A stretch of DNA of 64,000 nucleotides from Nymphaea colorata (lineage: Eukaryota > Streptophyta > Magnoliopsida > Nymphaeales > Nymphaeaceae), in assembly GCF_008831285.2 (NCBI RefSeq), contig NC_045139.1:28271842-28335841 (forward strand), written 5' to 3'. The translations under genes and the position numbers were made by a program. The notes beneath the pieces are model-generated. The model did no database searches. It was not told where the DNA came from and saw only the letters and a program-made list of their open reading frames with translations. This document shows positions 45,264 through 60,891 of this stretch, piece after piece. Positions within the stretch are counted from its first letter, which is position 1. Each line of letters starts with the position of its first letter.

Positions 45264-46495
45264 GTATGTCCTATTTGATCTCTTGTTTTCTCCATCATTT
45301 TGAGTTCAAGCATGAACACAAATATGATGGTCCTATTTCTACCGTACAGGCAAGTACGGCTAAGTTATAATCCTGATTTGGCCATTCTTGCATTTGCTTG
45401 CTTTTTGAAGTTGTATGATGGGAATCCAAAATTGCTGCATATGTATGTCCTTGTGTGTGTGCGCGTTAGACATTGTGTATGTGTACTAATCTTTTTATTT
45501 CCCTTTCCAGCTTCGACAGTTGCTTGGCCTGCCATGGCAATTAACTGGATCTTCCTTTCTATCTTTATTGGTACTGTTTATTCTTTCTTCTGATGCTTAA
45601 ATGGCAGTATCTGAATTGTTTATGTTTCTGGTGTTTCAGGCTCTTATTTCACTTTGTGGGTTGCTAGCTTGTCATATAATTGGTTTACTTTGGGTACTGC
45701 ACAGTAAGCTCTTGCTGGTCCAGAAATAACAGCACACAGAATTTGAAATTTTTGTACCTTTGTTATTTGCCAGGAGATTAGAGGCTAACTCTCTGTGCAT
45801 GTTAAGGTGCTTACGAGCCATTCCTTTTGGAAGAATCATGTTTTTCGTCCATTTTATTGTCATGTAAGTATACCATGCAGTTGGTAGGGATAAAAGACCT
45901 CCTCGTAAACAGTATTTGGAGTTAAAATTGCCACCTTTCGTCTCTCTCTCTCAATCTTTGGCACACGCCGAGCTCTACCCCTTTGCTAACTATGGATCAA
46001 CTAGCTATGCATATGGTGAAGCACCTAAGAGGGAATCCATGTGGGCTTGAGAAGCTCTGAGTCTACCCTTGTTTCTCAATTAGATTGAATCCAGACGAAG
46101 AATTATCAAGTATGAAAGTTCAACCGTATGCCAAATGATCCAAGATGAGCATGCTAGATGTGCAGAACATGTAGGAAGTGTATGCATACATGGACATAAG
46201 CATCTTTGTGCTACTACAGGAAGTGTATGCATACATGCAGATAAGCATCTTTGTGCTACTACAGGAAGTGACAAATAACCCATCAGAATAATGACTGACA
46301 TAAAAACATCACAAACGGCGAAATTATTCTTGAACTAAAAGTGAAATGTAATTAATGTTCGTTCTTGTGTACACTTGTGATTCTATTACATGTTTCTGAC
46401 AAGCAGATTAACATAGGTATGGAGCAAATTCTGATGGCCAAAACGTTCCAAGAAAGAGAAGGCACTGAATTCATGCCCATTTAAGAGCAAAAACG
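45264..46495 (+). other. Unassigned, possible exons of unknown gene
   Basis: Segments at about 45511-45575, 45640-45720 and 45782-45865 have splice-like borders (for example AG before GGAGATTAGAGG, GTAAGTAT near 45864). They read as hydrophobic peptides (SLCGLLACHIIGLLWVLHS; LRCLRAIPFGRIMFFVHFIV). I do not recognise a family. A 57-bp direct repeat with GGAAGTGTATGCATACATG lies at 46170-46270. Confidence 0.3.
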
Positions 46496-46721
46496 TGCTG
46501 GACTAGGAGGAGTTTACTCCACTACCGAGCTATATATGTTGACTGATCATTCCACAGGTTAACTTAATCCACTACCTAATTCGGTTAGTTATGATACCTT
46601 CACCCAGGACACCTGATCCTGATTTAACATGATTATCTTTGAACCAGATTTTCGTGATACCTGGGGGTTCTTAGAAGCTCGAATAAAAGATGCAATTGAT
46701 CTACGGAAGTCAGTGCATGAG
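46496..46721 (+). pseudogene. COQ9-like exon pair
   Basis: Exon 46496-46558 (AGLGGVYSTTELYMLTDHS) and exon 46648-46721 (FRDTWGFLEARIKDAIDLRK) splice in phase to give a D codon at the joint. TELYMLTD-xxx-DTW-FL--R-KDA is the C-terminal signature of COQ9, a lipid-binding mitochondrial protein needed for ubiquinone synthesis. Neither the N-terminal nor the last exon was found, and a stop lies in frame before the first exon. It is a fragment with preserved splice sites. Confidence 0.55.
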
Positions 46722-47380
46722 GTAATGAATGGGATAGACTTTCATGCCTCGGCAGTTTCTTTTTGTTGGGTGGTATCTGAATTTTTTCTCACTGATGAGC
46801 TGATGATTTAATCATTTTAAAGTCGCGGTGAACTGCGTCAGATGGAAAGACAAGGTAGTCACTGGCTTAAATTGAACAATGGTGTTGGCTGCAGAAGCAT
46901 GCAGTTAATGAATGGGAAAGGGAGATCAAAGAATAGCTAAACTTGTAAGATGGCTTTAGCTATGAATTATCTAGTTAATGAGTCTGAGAATACAATTACT
47001 AACAATAATAATAGTGGTCTCTATGGAGGTGTGCAAAGACTTTACAGAGTTTCCAAAAAGCACTTCTTAATATGACAATATGTATGCCTTTAAAATACGT
47101 TAAATTTTTCGGTTCTACCTCTTCGTCTTAAACGAAGGCTTTACAACCATGTGAATCGGAGAAAAAAGCACTTCTCAATATGACTATCTAAATCCAGAGG
47201 TCATACCAACGAGAAAAATGCAATTGACAAAAGGGAGACTTGAAATGGGGCAGTAGCTTTTAGACTTTCAGGCGATTTGGGAAGCAAAAAATCAAGAAGA
47301 GAAGATTACTCACTTCACTGCCACTGCTGAAATCTTCAACCAATCAGAAACAGAAAGCTCCACGTCTTTCTCTCCTTCTT
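46722..47380. other. No recognisable gene
   Basis: AT-rich DNA without motifs. Confidence 0.4.
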
Positions 47381-47499
47381 CCTTCTTCCAATGAACGGCA
47401 AAGACCAACGGGGGCAGATAACGTCCTCAATGACTCTGTTCAGCAGAGGAAGAAGCAAAAGAGTGATATTTTTCAGTAGACAGAATAAAAGCATCCGGC

Positions 47500-47725
47500 G
47501 GTTGCCTTGCCGTAGAGACAGAGGAGAAGGAGAGAAACATAAAGGGCAAGGGCAGCTCGGGCAACAGAGGAGAAGGAGAGAAACAAGAAGAGCTAGGGCA
47601 GCTCGGGGCAGAGACGGGGGCGGAGATGGAAGAGAAAGGCAGCTCGGGGACGGAGATAGAGGAGAATGGCAGTGGAGACGGGGTGGAGATGGAGGAGAAG
47701 GAGAGAAAGACAATGGCGTTGGGGC
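47500..47725 (+). repeat. Purine-rich minisatellite
   Basis: Degenerate units of about 36-60 bp built on GGAGAAGGAGAGAAA and GGGCAGCTCGGG. The open frames on both strands here (47391-47891 + and 47336-47803 -) result from biased composition. Confidence 0.75.
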
Positions 47726-47899
47726 TCGGGGTCGGGGGCTCGTGGTCGACGGGGGTGGGAGAGAGTTCTGTCTGTTCGAAATTTTGAACAGCTCGGAAGA
47801 CAACGAAACAAAAAAACAATCTATACTATTGTCCAGTTGTCCGTTATGTCCAAACTGTCTATGGACAGTGTTTGATGAAAAATTTGATTAGACAGGACA

Positions 47900-48418
47900 C
47901 GCGTGTTCTGTTCCGCGTGTCTTTACCAACTTTCACCAAGCTGAGGGCTGCTTTTAGGTCATCTTTTTGCTTTTTCAGAATGTGTTTGTAGAAAAAAATC
48001 CATCTTGAGAAAGAAAACAAGCTTCTTGTAAATATATTCGTTTTCTACTAGTTTCCCTCTGCTTTCACATGTATCCTGAAATGTTCATGTACGAGAGCTC
48101 ATTGCACTTGTTACTTTCACTAGGTGAATTGTCTAAATTCTCTTTGAACTTGATGTGTATTCAGCAATTTATCATTTTCAATTAGTTCATTTGATATATA
48201 AACCTAACCTGGTTTGTTCTATCACTTGAGAATGACTTGACCGTTCGGGCCAACTGGATGCATCAAAACTGAGTTCATTCTACAAAGATAAGTGACCACT
48301 TTAACATCTTTGTCCATTGGAGTGGTTCTTATTATTGTAGTTGTCTAACACTTCCAATATTGTTTAGGTGTAACTGAAACCTTTTTTAGCGTAACTGAAA
48401 CTATCTCAATTTTTGTGC

Positions 48419-48508
<90 letters not shown>

Positions 48509-49650
48509 GTTAATAAAAATGGCAACAAATCATTTCTCAAAAAGATTATTTTGTGTCACCAAAGAAATGGGGCTTGGTTTTTTTAAATGTGTTTTTGCCA
48601 TTTTATATATAAAAAATGAATGTTTTTATTTCTCTTTAGGGTTTTTTTCACAAAATCGTGTTAACTTTTAAACGGTGAGTGGCAATTATATTTGATATTT
48701 TATCTTCCAAATGTTAGGCATTTTTTCTAAATAAATTTCAAAATATGAAATTATGAAAGATTAAATGTGCATTCTCGTTACTTTTGGCCATTGGAGTTTA
48801 CAAATATCATGTGGCTGCTCTTTAAAAGAAAACAGTGGCCTCTTTGTTCCACTTCATATGGGCCCTTTTACACGTAATATCTTATTATGAAAGTGGAAGT
48901 AAGTTGCCCAGAAATCAAGAAAAATTAAAAATAATAACAAATGAATTTTTTTCCCACATTTTGCTTTCATTCTTTTGAAAATGTTGACTATATATATTTT
49001 CCATTTCACTACCAATTTGGTTGAATTGCTGAATCGCCCAATCTATGGAAATGACAACCCTACCGATCCGATTCAAATTCCATTTTGTACAAACACTGAA
49101 GTGGGAAGAAAAAAAAATTAAAATCTAATATTTACAAAATTATCTTCTTATCTAGATTTTTCTCCAAACACAACACAAGTTGGAATGTCGTTCCACTGTA
49201 TTCTTATCTTTGATGATCTTTTCTTAATTTTCAGGCTGATATTATATTTTATAACTTAATGTCCTAAGTTCCACGGATGCATCTATGTTAATAACATGTC
49301 ATATTTATATACCCAGTAATAGTTTTCTCCCAAAAGAAGAAAAAGGACCCTGATTTATTGCAAGATTTGTTTCTCACAAAGTGTTGTGCTAGTGGCAACG
49401 AAATCTGAACAATTTCAATAATCTTCATTAATGCTCAAAGATTTTTTTTTCATTCTTCTTAACTGCACAGGCTCTAACACGGAAACCTGCTTTACCCGTC
49501 TTCCTGAACAAGCTTGGCTTTATTTTATCAGAATTAGAAACACCTCAACTTTCTTTCTTTCTTTTTTTTTTCAAATTTTTTTTCTTAAAATGAATTAGAA
49601 GGTGCTGCTTAATTCCTTTTTTTGCTCCATCTAGACAGCCTTCCTCTCCC
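47900..49650. repeat. AT-rich spacer with (AT)n at 48422-48505
   Basis: No gene seen. The (AT)n tract is about 84 bases. T-rich runs and short A/T palindromes fill the rest. Confidence 0.6.
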
Positions 49651-49651
49651 T

Positions 49652-49660
49652 ATAAATTGC
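49652..49660 (+). promoter_or_regulatory. TATA box before signal-peptide exon
   Basis: CTATAAATTG following a CT-rich stretch, about 70 bp before the ATG at 49727. This is normal plant promoter spacing. Confidence 0.45.
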
Positions 49661-49726
49661 CTATTTAGAACCCATTCCTCACCAAGCCATTTCTTCAACT
49701 CAAGAGCGGTTCGTCTTTAGAGGAAA

Positions 49727-49798
49727 ATGGCTCAGGGATTGAGCTTGCTTGCCTTGTTTCTGGTCTCTCTCCTCTCTATCCAACCCACAAATAAGTAG
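49727..49798 (+). pseudogene. Signal-peptide first exon of unknown secreted protein
   Basis: ATG in the AAAATGGCTC context starts a 23-codon frame, MAQGLSLLALFLVSLLSIQP, ending at TAG 49796. It is a textbook secretion signal preceded by a TATA box and leader. No exon that continues a known secreted protein was identified. The frames at 49885-50135 (for example WLGDNTLEHFWRQDVC) are undecided. It is probably a 5' gene fragment whose reading is cut by a stop or lost donor. Confidence 0.4.
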
Positions 49799-49799
49799 T

Positions 49800-50850
49800 A
49801 GTAGTATCAGTACTTGTTGGTGTTGTTGCTAAAATATTAAAAAACTCATAATCTATCTCATCATTCAATAGTCAAGCTTTAGCATGTGGTTGGGTGACAA
49901 TACTCTTGAACACTTTTGGAGACAAGATGTGTGTTTGGATGTCAGCGGAAACTACGCTTTTACTTACTCAAAGAGAAGATACAGTAGAAAGCCTGATTGA
50001 TACTTTAAAGGATTCACGTCGACAATGGACATGCAGGCACCATGCTCACAGAGATTGTATGCAATCTCCATGCCGGAGTAACCACATCCCACAAGCAAAG
50101 CCTCTATTTCCACCTATGTAACCCTGGCCTGTAGGCTGTAAACTCGGCCTTGGAGGGAAAAGTGGGCATGGACTTCGGGTACATGGCATGTGGGAATATG
50201 GGAGAAACTCTTGGCCAAGTGCAGACTGAGCCTGTCATCCACACAGTTCCTCGAGAGGGAGAGGGAGGCAGGTGTGGGATGTGTGGGTGATTGCCCATGC
50301 GGACCCACAAAAAGTGTTTGTTTTCATGTTTGTACTTCAAGGTCATTCTTCTCATTTACATATTGATACCCTATACAAATTTAAAATTTCTAACTAGCAC
50401 CCTTCAGCCAGAAATTTCTGTTAGCTTCACCCCCGGCTGATCAGAACTTTCGCAAGCAGGTGAGAGGGAGACATCAAAGCATGACCTTCATAATTACATA
50501 CATATAGCACTTCTAGAATAGCCTTAATCATCATCATATACCATGATGAAAATGTAATTAGCGTGTTTCTCTAGAAACCTGAAAGTTATTTTCTCCTTCT
50601 TCCTCTTCAAAAAAGTTGATGCAATGATGTGAACATGAACCTATATAGAATAGAAGGAGAAGTAAAACTCTACAGTTCTAGTGTCCTATAAGAAGTCAAG
50701 ATTCAATGTATATGAGATGTTGCTGTAGAGTAAAACGAGGCACATTCCCCTCAGGTGTTCCCTCGTTCCAGTTATGGCATTCTCTGCAACTTAGTATTGC
50801 TAAACAAGTTCTTAAGTAAAGAATATGCCTATTCTTTAGTGGCCCATTAT
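49800..50850. other. No recognisable gene
   Basis: Mixed non-coding DNA. The 75-codon frame at 49894-50121 may preserve exon sequence but cannot be assigned. Confidence 0.35.
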
Positions 50851-50853
50851 ACT

Positions 50854-51070
50854 TGTTGTGTAATGGAGAAGGGGGAGAGAGAGAGAGAGAGAGACGAAAA
50901 AGAGATTCAATTCATATCGTGCTCTAATCTCTACTTAAAGAGAGATTAGGGCACAACTGTGGCTATTACAAAAATAAGACAACTAAAATAGTAAAAAGAC
51001 AAAAGAGAACCCTAACTTTTAAATAATCAAATGACTACCACACTTAAAGCCAAACTTTCTAATTTCAACA
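50854..51070 (-). repeat. 3' LTR of copia E (217 bp)
   Basis: TGTTGTGTAATGG to AATTTCAACA. It is followed by CTCCCCCTCAAGCTGG, whose complement is the polypurine tract. It matches the D LTR with a shorter GA tract. Confidence 0.85.
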
Positions 51071-51616
51071 CTCCCCCTCAAGCTGGAGCATAGATATCAA
51101 CCATGCTCAGCTTGTCACAACATCTAGAGAAATCACCAATCGAAAGAGCTTTCGTAAACATATCTGCTGCTTGATCTTCAAAAGCTACATGAACCGTGGA
51201 CACCACACCTTCTTTTATAAGATCCCGAATATAATGACAATCCACCTCAATGTGCCTTTCATGAAATACTGGATTGTTTGCAATATAAGTGGCAGCCTTA
51301 TTATCACAACACATTTTCATAGGTAGAGGAACATGAATACTCATATTCGTTAGCATAGATTTAACCCACATCATCTTAGTCGCTGTTTGAGGCATTGCTC
51401 TATATTCAGTTTCTGCACTTGATCTAGAGACTACATTTTGTTTCTTGCTTCTCCATGATATGAGATTACCCCCAACAAAGACACAGAAGCTAGTCGTGGA
51501 CCTTCTATCATCAACAGACCCTGCATAGTCAGCATCACTGTAAGCAGCAACTTCCGACAGCAAAGCTAATGTCTGGTCTTGTTACAGTAACATAAAGCAG
51601 TTTTCTAATGAGAGAC
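51071..51616 (-). pseudogene. Copia E RNase H C-terminus
   Basis: From 51616 leftward the frame reads LIRKLLYVTVTRPDISFAV, the RT tail. It then jumps by an internal deletion and frameshift (about 51545-51560) to AYSDADYAGSVDDRRSTTSF, SRSSAETEYRAM, DNKAATYIANNPVFHE and DQAADMFTKAL. The deletion removes the linker of roughly 70 codons between RT and RNase H. The RNase H acidic residues D, E and D are still visible. Confidence 0.8.
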
Positions 51617-52574
51617 TGTTTGCATCCCCAAAATTTTTGGTTGGTTTTGGAGTGCTCCAAAAAAATGAGTTTTTTGTTTTGAAATAGTAAAGAAATGGAC
51701 TCGCCCGTCGGTATGAGGGTCGACCGTTTCCGGCACCTTTATTAGGGGTAATCAACCCATGGGCTATGTTTATTATTGATGCATTTCGTTTTAACTTGAA
51801 CATCTCTTTGATTCTATATGCGGTATAGAAAAATATTGAAAGTTTAATGTTTCAAACTTTTGAAATGGTTCTTGAAGAGTTGCTTGAGAATGTGAAATGT
51901 TTTGAAAAAGCTACAAGAAAATCCTTGTGAATATCATTGGGAAGCTTGAAAAGTTATTTTGAAATCATTTTAGTGTTCTCTTAAGACATTAAGTAGGTTT
52001 GAGATTTTGCTCTAATTCGGTTACCGCCTAGTTAGAGCTTCATTTCATCTTGCTTAAGTTCTTTTCGAGAGGTGCTTGTCATCATACGTGACATTAAGTG
52101 AGTAAAAATGAATGGATGCATTGATCCTGTATGATTGAAAGGGAAAATCATTCATTCCTACCAAAACATTCATCTAAATGCATTCCTACCATAACATACA
52201 TCTAAGATTTTTGTTTTTGTAAATATCATATATATGAAAGAAAAGTTTTTGAAAATGGATTGGGATTGTATACCATCAAGCATGAATCCAATATTGGGTC
52301 ATTACTTGGTTTGTGGTCTTGATGAAGTCGGCAAATGAAAAATTAAAATCTTAAATGGTAAGATATTCAAAGAATAGAAAATGATGAAGGACTACATCCC
52401 AAGAGGAATATAGGGAAAGAAAAAGATCTTGAAAATCATAAAATCACATGTTTTGAAAACGAAAGATATGTATTTGTATACATATATGAAAGCTTATGAA
52501 AATGATGTTTATATCAAGTAGAGAAGAGAATATCATTTTAGAAAGAGAAAGAGAAATTTTAAAATGGAATACAC

Positions 52575-52618
<44 letters not shown>

Positions 52619-54382
52619 GAGAGTTTATAAAAGTATGTTAAATCATAGAAAGAGAATGAACAAAGAAAGATATTCATGTGCATGCATACGTATATAACAT
52701 GTATATACGCATACATTTTCATGAATATGAAAATCAAGGAATGATTTGAAAATAGCCGACTTCAAATTTTGATATAGGCCGGAAGGGAGCTTGGACTCAT
52801 GCAAGAGCCTAAGCTAAAGTCTCCAAGGCCGCATTAGAGAGATTTCTTTTGAAAATGTTTTAGAAAATATGATTTATATAAAAACATAGAATGTTATGAT
52901 CTAGTTTGCCACAAGGGATATATTTCTTCCACCATTGGGTATGGAAGAAAACAAATCGTACAATAAGATGCTCATTAGGTTTCTAATGGAATGATTAAAA
53001 GGAAACTAACGTGAAATGTCATGCAAATGCATATTAATATGTACATATTCGTGAGGATTTCCCCAGGTTGGAGAAGTTCCAACCTCAAAAATCAATATGA
53101 AGATGAAGAATCCCCAAACCACACTCTCATTCCCACCATACATTCACATATAAATGGAAAACCAAGGAACTATGCATGGATAATATATAGACAATATTCA
53201 AGGAAGGAAAGAGAGAGAGAGAGAGATGGAAAGAGAAAGATTCAACTAGGAGGGAGGGCTGGAGAAAGGAAGATGAGAAGAAAATGAGGAAAGCAAAAGA
53301 AGTCTATATTCAACAAAGGAAAGAGCAACAACAACAAGATTATATTTGAGAAAATGAATAACATGATTTAATTGTAGAATGAAAGATTATCTCATCTTTT
53401 CATGCTCCCGGTACTCTCGAGTATTGCCTATTGACTCTAAAATAGAGAGTGAGAGCTATCTCATATGGCCATGGGGAGATGAAGAAGAGAGGAAAGAAAA
53501 TAAAGAATGGAGTGAGGTTTGGATTACATACCTCCAAATGAGAAAGACTTAGAGAAAATGAATACCTTAGCTTGAAAATTCTCTTGAGTGAATCTCCAAG
53601 ATGATGCCTCTAAGAGGGTTGTAACTTGTTCCAAGTTGGAGAAGAAGAGAAATGGAAAGAGGAAGAGGGAGAGAGAAAGAGCTCAAGAGAAACCCTAAGT
53701 CTTGAAGTGAAAATACTCTAAGGTTTCTCCCAAGGGCCACTCTTGCCCAAGAGGGGGGAAGTGAGGGGTATTTATAGAGGATTTTGGAACCAAAACCTAA
53801 AATTTGAATTTTTTTTGTAATAGACCAAAATCACCCTCTAAAAGGAGGTTCTTTGTAAAAAAAGAAAGGGCAAATGAGTCTTGTTTATCAAAAAAACCAA
53901 AATTACCCTCTAAAAGGAGGTTCTTTGTAAAAAAAGAGGCGTAAATGAGTATTGTTTACCAAAAAGACCAAAATTACCCTATAAAAGGAGGTTCATTGTC
54001 AAAAAGAATGGACAAATGGGTCATGTTTACCAAAAAGACCAAAATTGCCCTATAAAAAGAGGTTCTTTGTCAAAAAGGAGGGGCAAATGGGTCTTGTTTA
54101 TAAAAAAGACCAAAATTACCGTTTAAAAGGAGTTTCTTTGTAAAAAATGAGGGGCAAATGGGTCTTGTTTACCAAAAAGACCAAAATCACCCTTTAAAAG
54201 GAGGCCTTTTTGTTAAAAGGAAGGGCAAATGGGTCTCAAATGCTTGATTTGGATTTGAACTTGGGTTTTTGGATCTAATTTGGATTTGGATTGTGGCTTT
54301 GGACCAATTTAGATCCAAAAATTGGGTTTTGTGTTTTTAATAAAAGAGGACATTATTTTTGGAAAAATTTGGGGTGATTACA
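51617..54382 (-). repeat. 3' LTR of the LARD-like element (2766 bp)
   Basis: TGTTTGCATCCCC to GGTGATTACA on +. It contains (TA)n at 52577-52617, a short GAGA tract near 53209, and six 71-bp tandem units at 53824-54250. It differs from the other LTR by scattered substitutions, a different microsatellite and one ~120-150 bp module. Confidence 0.85.
53824..54250 (-). repeat. 71-bp tandem repeat (6 units) in left LTR
   Basis: ACCAAAATTACCCTCTAAAA recurs at 53824, 53896, 53967, 54038, 54109 and 54180, a period of 71-72 bp. Each unit includes GGAGGTTCTTTGT and GGCAAATGGGTCTTG. Confidence 0.9.
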
Positions 54383-54477
54383 GATGCCCCTCTTTGTTAA
54401 TGAGCCGGTGCTAACCGTGCTTAGTAACAAAGATAAGTACCACAAATTTTTCAAACAAAACATTTTTGGAGAGATGT

Positions 54478-54800
54478 TTCAGACTTAACCCCTTACATGA
54501 GTTTGAGCTTATATTGCAGGTTTAACCCCTTGCCTGCTTGGGTTTGCCAATATTGAATTCAAGTTTAACCTCCCCGAAATGGGTTGCCTTGGCTCGCATT
54601 GCAAGTTTAACCCCTTACCTGTGTGCATTGCGTTAGCTTGCAGGTCCAACTGCTTACCTGTGTGGCTGACTTGTAGTGCAGGTTTAATCCCTTTACCTGT
54701 GTGGGTTGCTTTGGCTTGCATTGCAGGTTTAACCCCTTGTTTGCGTGGGTTGCTCTTTTGTTCATAGTTTCAGGTTTTACCCCTTTCCTGAATGGGTTGC
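54478..54800 (-). repeat. Imperfect ~42-bp repeats in LARD interior
   Basis: About seven or eight units based on CAGGTTTAACCCCTTACCTG and GTGGGTTGCTTTGGCTTGCA, just inside the polypurine end. ORFs over it (54509-54721 and 54607-54885, -) only mirror the repeat. Confidence 0.8.
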
Positions 54801-57800
54801 TCAATAACAAGTGGCAATGCCAGGAAATAACCTTCATCACCTCGAACACCTTTGTTGAAGCAATGGTTGTGACCCTATTGCTCATTCATTGGTTATGACA
54901 AGAAAATTTTCAATCACCTCGAGTGCCTTTTGGTGAAATTTTTGTTTTTACCCAAGGCTGGATTTTGAACTTGTTAAAATTCTCCAAACTAGCATTTGGG
55001 TTGAGCTTGCTTCAAAAAAGCCCTTAGCCAAACAGCCAAGTTGCGCTTGCTCCATAAAATTCCCTTGTGTTGTGACATGGTTGAGCTAGCTTTTAGAAAG
55101 CTCCGAACCTAGTGACCAGATTGCGCTTGATCAAATTTTTAGCTTAATAGCTGGTTGATTTGATTGGGATATGATGCTTTTTCTATGGACAATGATAATT
55201 GTTCATGAGAAATATTTGTCACAAAAGAAATTTAAAAATGTCCTTGAAATATTAAAAAAAATGCCCTAGTATTAGCAATTGCCATGATTGATAAAGGAAA
55301 GAATGTTGCGTAGAAGATAAATGGTTGATATCTTGAATTACGACTGAGGTGAAGAAAGTAATGAAAATTGCCTCAATCAAATAAAGTATGAGCTAAATTA
55401 TAAAAATGAGGTATACGTTCCCTTAACAAGGAAATGAAGGTGCAAGGTAATGACATGTATATGAACTTTGGTATGCAAGAATTTGTGTTTTGTCTCTGAG
55501 GTGAAGAAATTGAGACAAAGATTGTAGAAAAGAAACTTGTTATAAGAATATGATCGGTAGATGATAATTCTCATAGTGAGATATCAAGTTGATAATATAG
55601 GAAAATGGAACATCTCAATTTCGAAAGAATTAAAACTCTAGTAGAGTATAAATATATCAGGTTTGACTCAGGAAGATATAGATTCAATAGGGGTGAATGA
55701 ATAAGTCAAAAATCAAATGTCTGATGAATGAAAATAGAATGTAATCAGAACATTAGCAAAAATCTTGGAATAAATGATGACCTAATAAAATCATGGAAGT
55801 AGAAAAATGGTAGAAAGACACACCATATGTTTTGAAGCCAAAAAATTATTGGGCTAAATAAAAGTGTGGAAACAAAGAATGTATGGCCCGAGTCAAGCAC
55901 ATCTTGATCACGGACTGAGATTGAGGCGGAGACACTAATGGAAGTTGCCTCAATAGAATGAATAGACAAAATTATATAAAGAAAAGTGTTATGTGAGGGT
56001 GAAAGGTAATATCACATGTCTGAGCTTCTATATAAAATAATTTTGACATGCAATTGGGACAAAGCTTGTATGAAAGAAATTTATTGTAGAAATATGCTTG
56101 GTATATAGTGATTCTCAAAGAAAGATATCAAGTTGATAATATAGGAAGATAAAGAGAATTACGAGCAATCTATCAACAGATGATGTTTGATTCATGCATG
56201 TCTAGTGATTGAAAATAGAGTATAATCGAGTAAGGCAAAGATTGACATTCAATTTGCAATAAAATAATAGCCCAATGAAATCTTGAAACTTGAAAGTAAT
56301 AAAATAGGGAAAAAGATATACTATGGGTGTTGATGCTAGAAAATTGTCGAGCAGAGTCACGTTCAAGAATGTAATTCCAAACAAATAACTAATGGATCGA
56401 CAAAGAGCAATCGATGTCCCAACTTATGAAAGTAGTAAAATACAAAGAAATACACCCTATGAGTATTAAGGATAAGAAAAAGAATGTATGACCTAAGCCA
56501 ACCAAAGTTGGTAATTGAGTTAGAAAACATGAGGTAAGACAAATAAATGAGAAATTGACAAAGTATGATGAAATGTACATTTTAAAGCAATTCAAAAAGA
56601 TGGACTTGTCAAAGAATAATTGATGACCCATGGAAAGAAAAACACACTATGTGTATTGAAGCTAGAAAGTTCTTTGGCTGCATATGAATGAGGAAAAAAA
56701 ATAATGCATGACTTGAGTCAAGTGAGTTGATAACTGGACCAATAGGTGGCTATCATGTTCAAGAATATGAGGTCGGATAAATAAATAAGGGATTGAAAAT
56801 GTATAATAAACTGTAGATTTTGAAGCAACTTTAGAGAAATAGACTTGCCAATGAATAATTGATGATCCAATGAAGTTATGAAAATAATAAAATGTGAGGA
56901 AAGACACATCATAGGTATTGAAACTTAGAAAATATTTGGCTAAAATGAGAGCAAAAGAATGCATGACCTAAGTCAAGCAAAGTTCATAATTGAGCCAATA
57001 ACTGGCTACCATGTTTAAAAATATGAAGTTGGACAAATGAATAGATGAGAAATTGAAAATGTAGATCTTGAAGTGATTCAGAAAAACGGATGACAATATT
57101 TGAAAAATCAATGTCATTTAGGTAGTGGGGTTAAAGCATGAGCTTATGGTGTGATCATGTTGAAAATTATATAGAGATGATCGAAGAAGACATTGATTTA
57201 AATAAGAAAATGGAATGTAAAATTATTAATTGATCAAAGATTGTATGAAAGGCAAACATGCAATCATCATACAATGATAAACATCCAACATTTTTGAGAG
57301 TCACCTTTATCATGCATATATTTGGAAAAGGAGCATAGGACCCTAATTGAATTGGGTTTGATTGAGTATAATTATTTCATATAAGATATGCCAATATACC
57401 TTAGCCAAGAGGCTTAGTACGAGCATAGACTTCTTCATTTGGAAACTAAGGGTAAGGTTTATCAACTTCTTCTTGGACACTCGTCGATATACCACAAATT
57501 ACCACTCATGGTACTAATGAGGGGGCTTTCCCGCCCAAAGTGTGGTCTAGTTGTAAAGCTTAGTCTTGCGCTACCGCCTAAGGCTAAGTTTGGCAACATG
57601 ATGACCGGGACAAAATATGTATGAGAAATTTTAAAATATGAGAAATCATGTAAAATGAGTTGTCTCTAATGCAATGTTGCCTAAGATGATGATTAAAATA
57701 AGAAGAAGAAGAAACATTGTCTTCAAACAACTCTTAAATTAAGGAGGGTTCTATTTGATACTAGAACTAGGTGAACATGATTGATCCTCCTCAATTAGTC

Positions 57801-57936
57801 TTATGTGCAAGAAAGCAAACACAATCACCAAGCAATGCAATGAAGTGCTAATGGGGTCAATGTCAAAATAGGGGACATGCTTTATCATTGGCAATATGTG
57901 TGATGTTCAAGTTAGTAAAAATGCATCAATTATGAC
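54800..57936. other. Non-coding interior of LARD-like element
   Basis: AT-rich, no RT, protease or gag motif on either strand. Short related blocks recur (TCAAGTTGATAATATAGG near 55582 and 56128; AATAATTGATGACCCATGG-like near 56616 and 56857), suggesting old internal duplications. Confidence 0.6.
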
Positions 57937-57956
57937 GAGTCCCATCACGGTCGCCA
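57937..57956 (-). other. Primer-binding site of LARD-like element
   Basis: - strand TGGCGACCGTGATGGGACTC, two bases from the LTR. It resembles the TGGCG-type primer sites of gypsy/Tat elements, not Met-tRNA. The exact tRNA was not determined. Confidence 0.65.
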
Positions 57957-57958
57957 TC

Positions 57959-60886
<2,928 letters not shown>

Positions 60887-60891
60887 GAGAC

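Noticed and set aside
47336-47891. Overlapping sense and antisense ORFs of 155-166 codons
   Set aside because: Explained by the GGAGAA minisatellite; both peptides are low complexity.
53824-54250. Regular 71-bp repeats considered as a CRISPR-like array
   Set aside because: Units are tandem with no distinct spacers, and lie inside an LTR of a plant retrotransposon.
54509-54885. ORFs with HTGKGLN repeats as a repeat protein
   Set aside because: They mirror the ~42-bp non-coding repeats in several frames and have no start context or neighbours.
56389-56964. Hydrophobic - strand ORFs in the LARD interior as membrane proteins
   Set aside because: AT-rich DNA read in the F/I/L/Y-rich direction, with no conserved pattern and overlapping frames.
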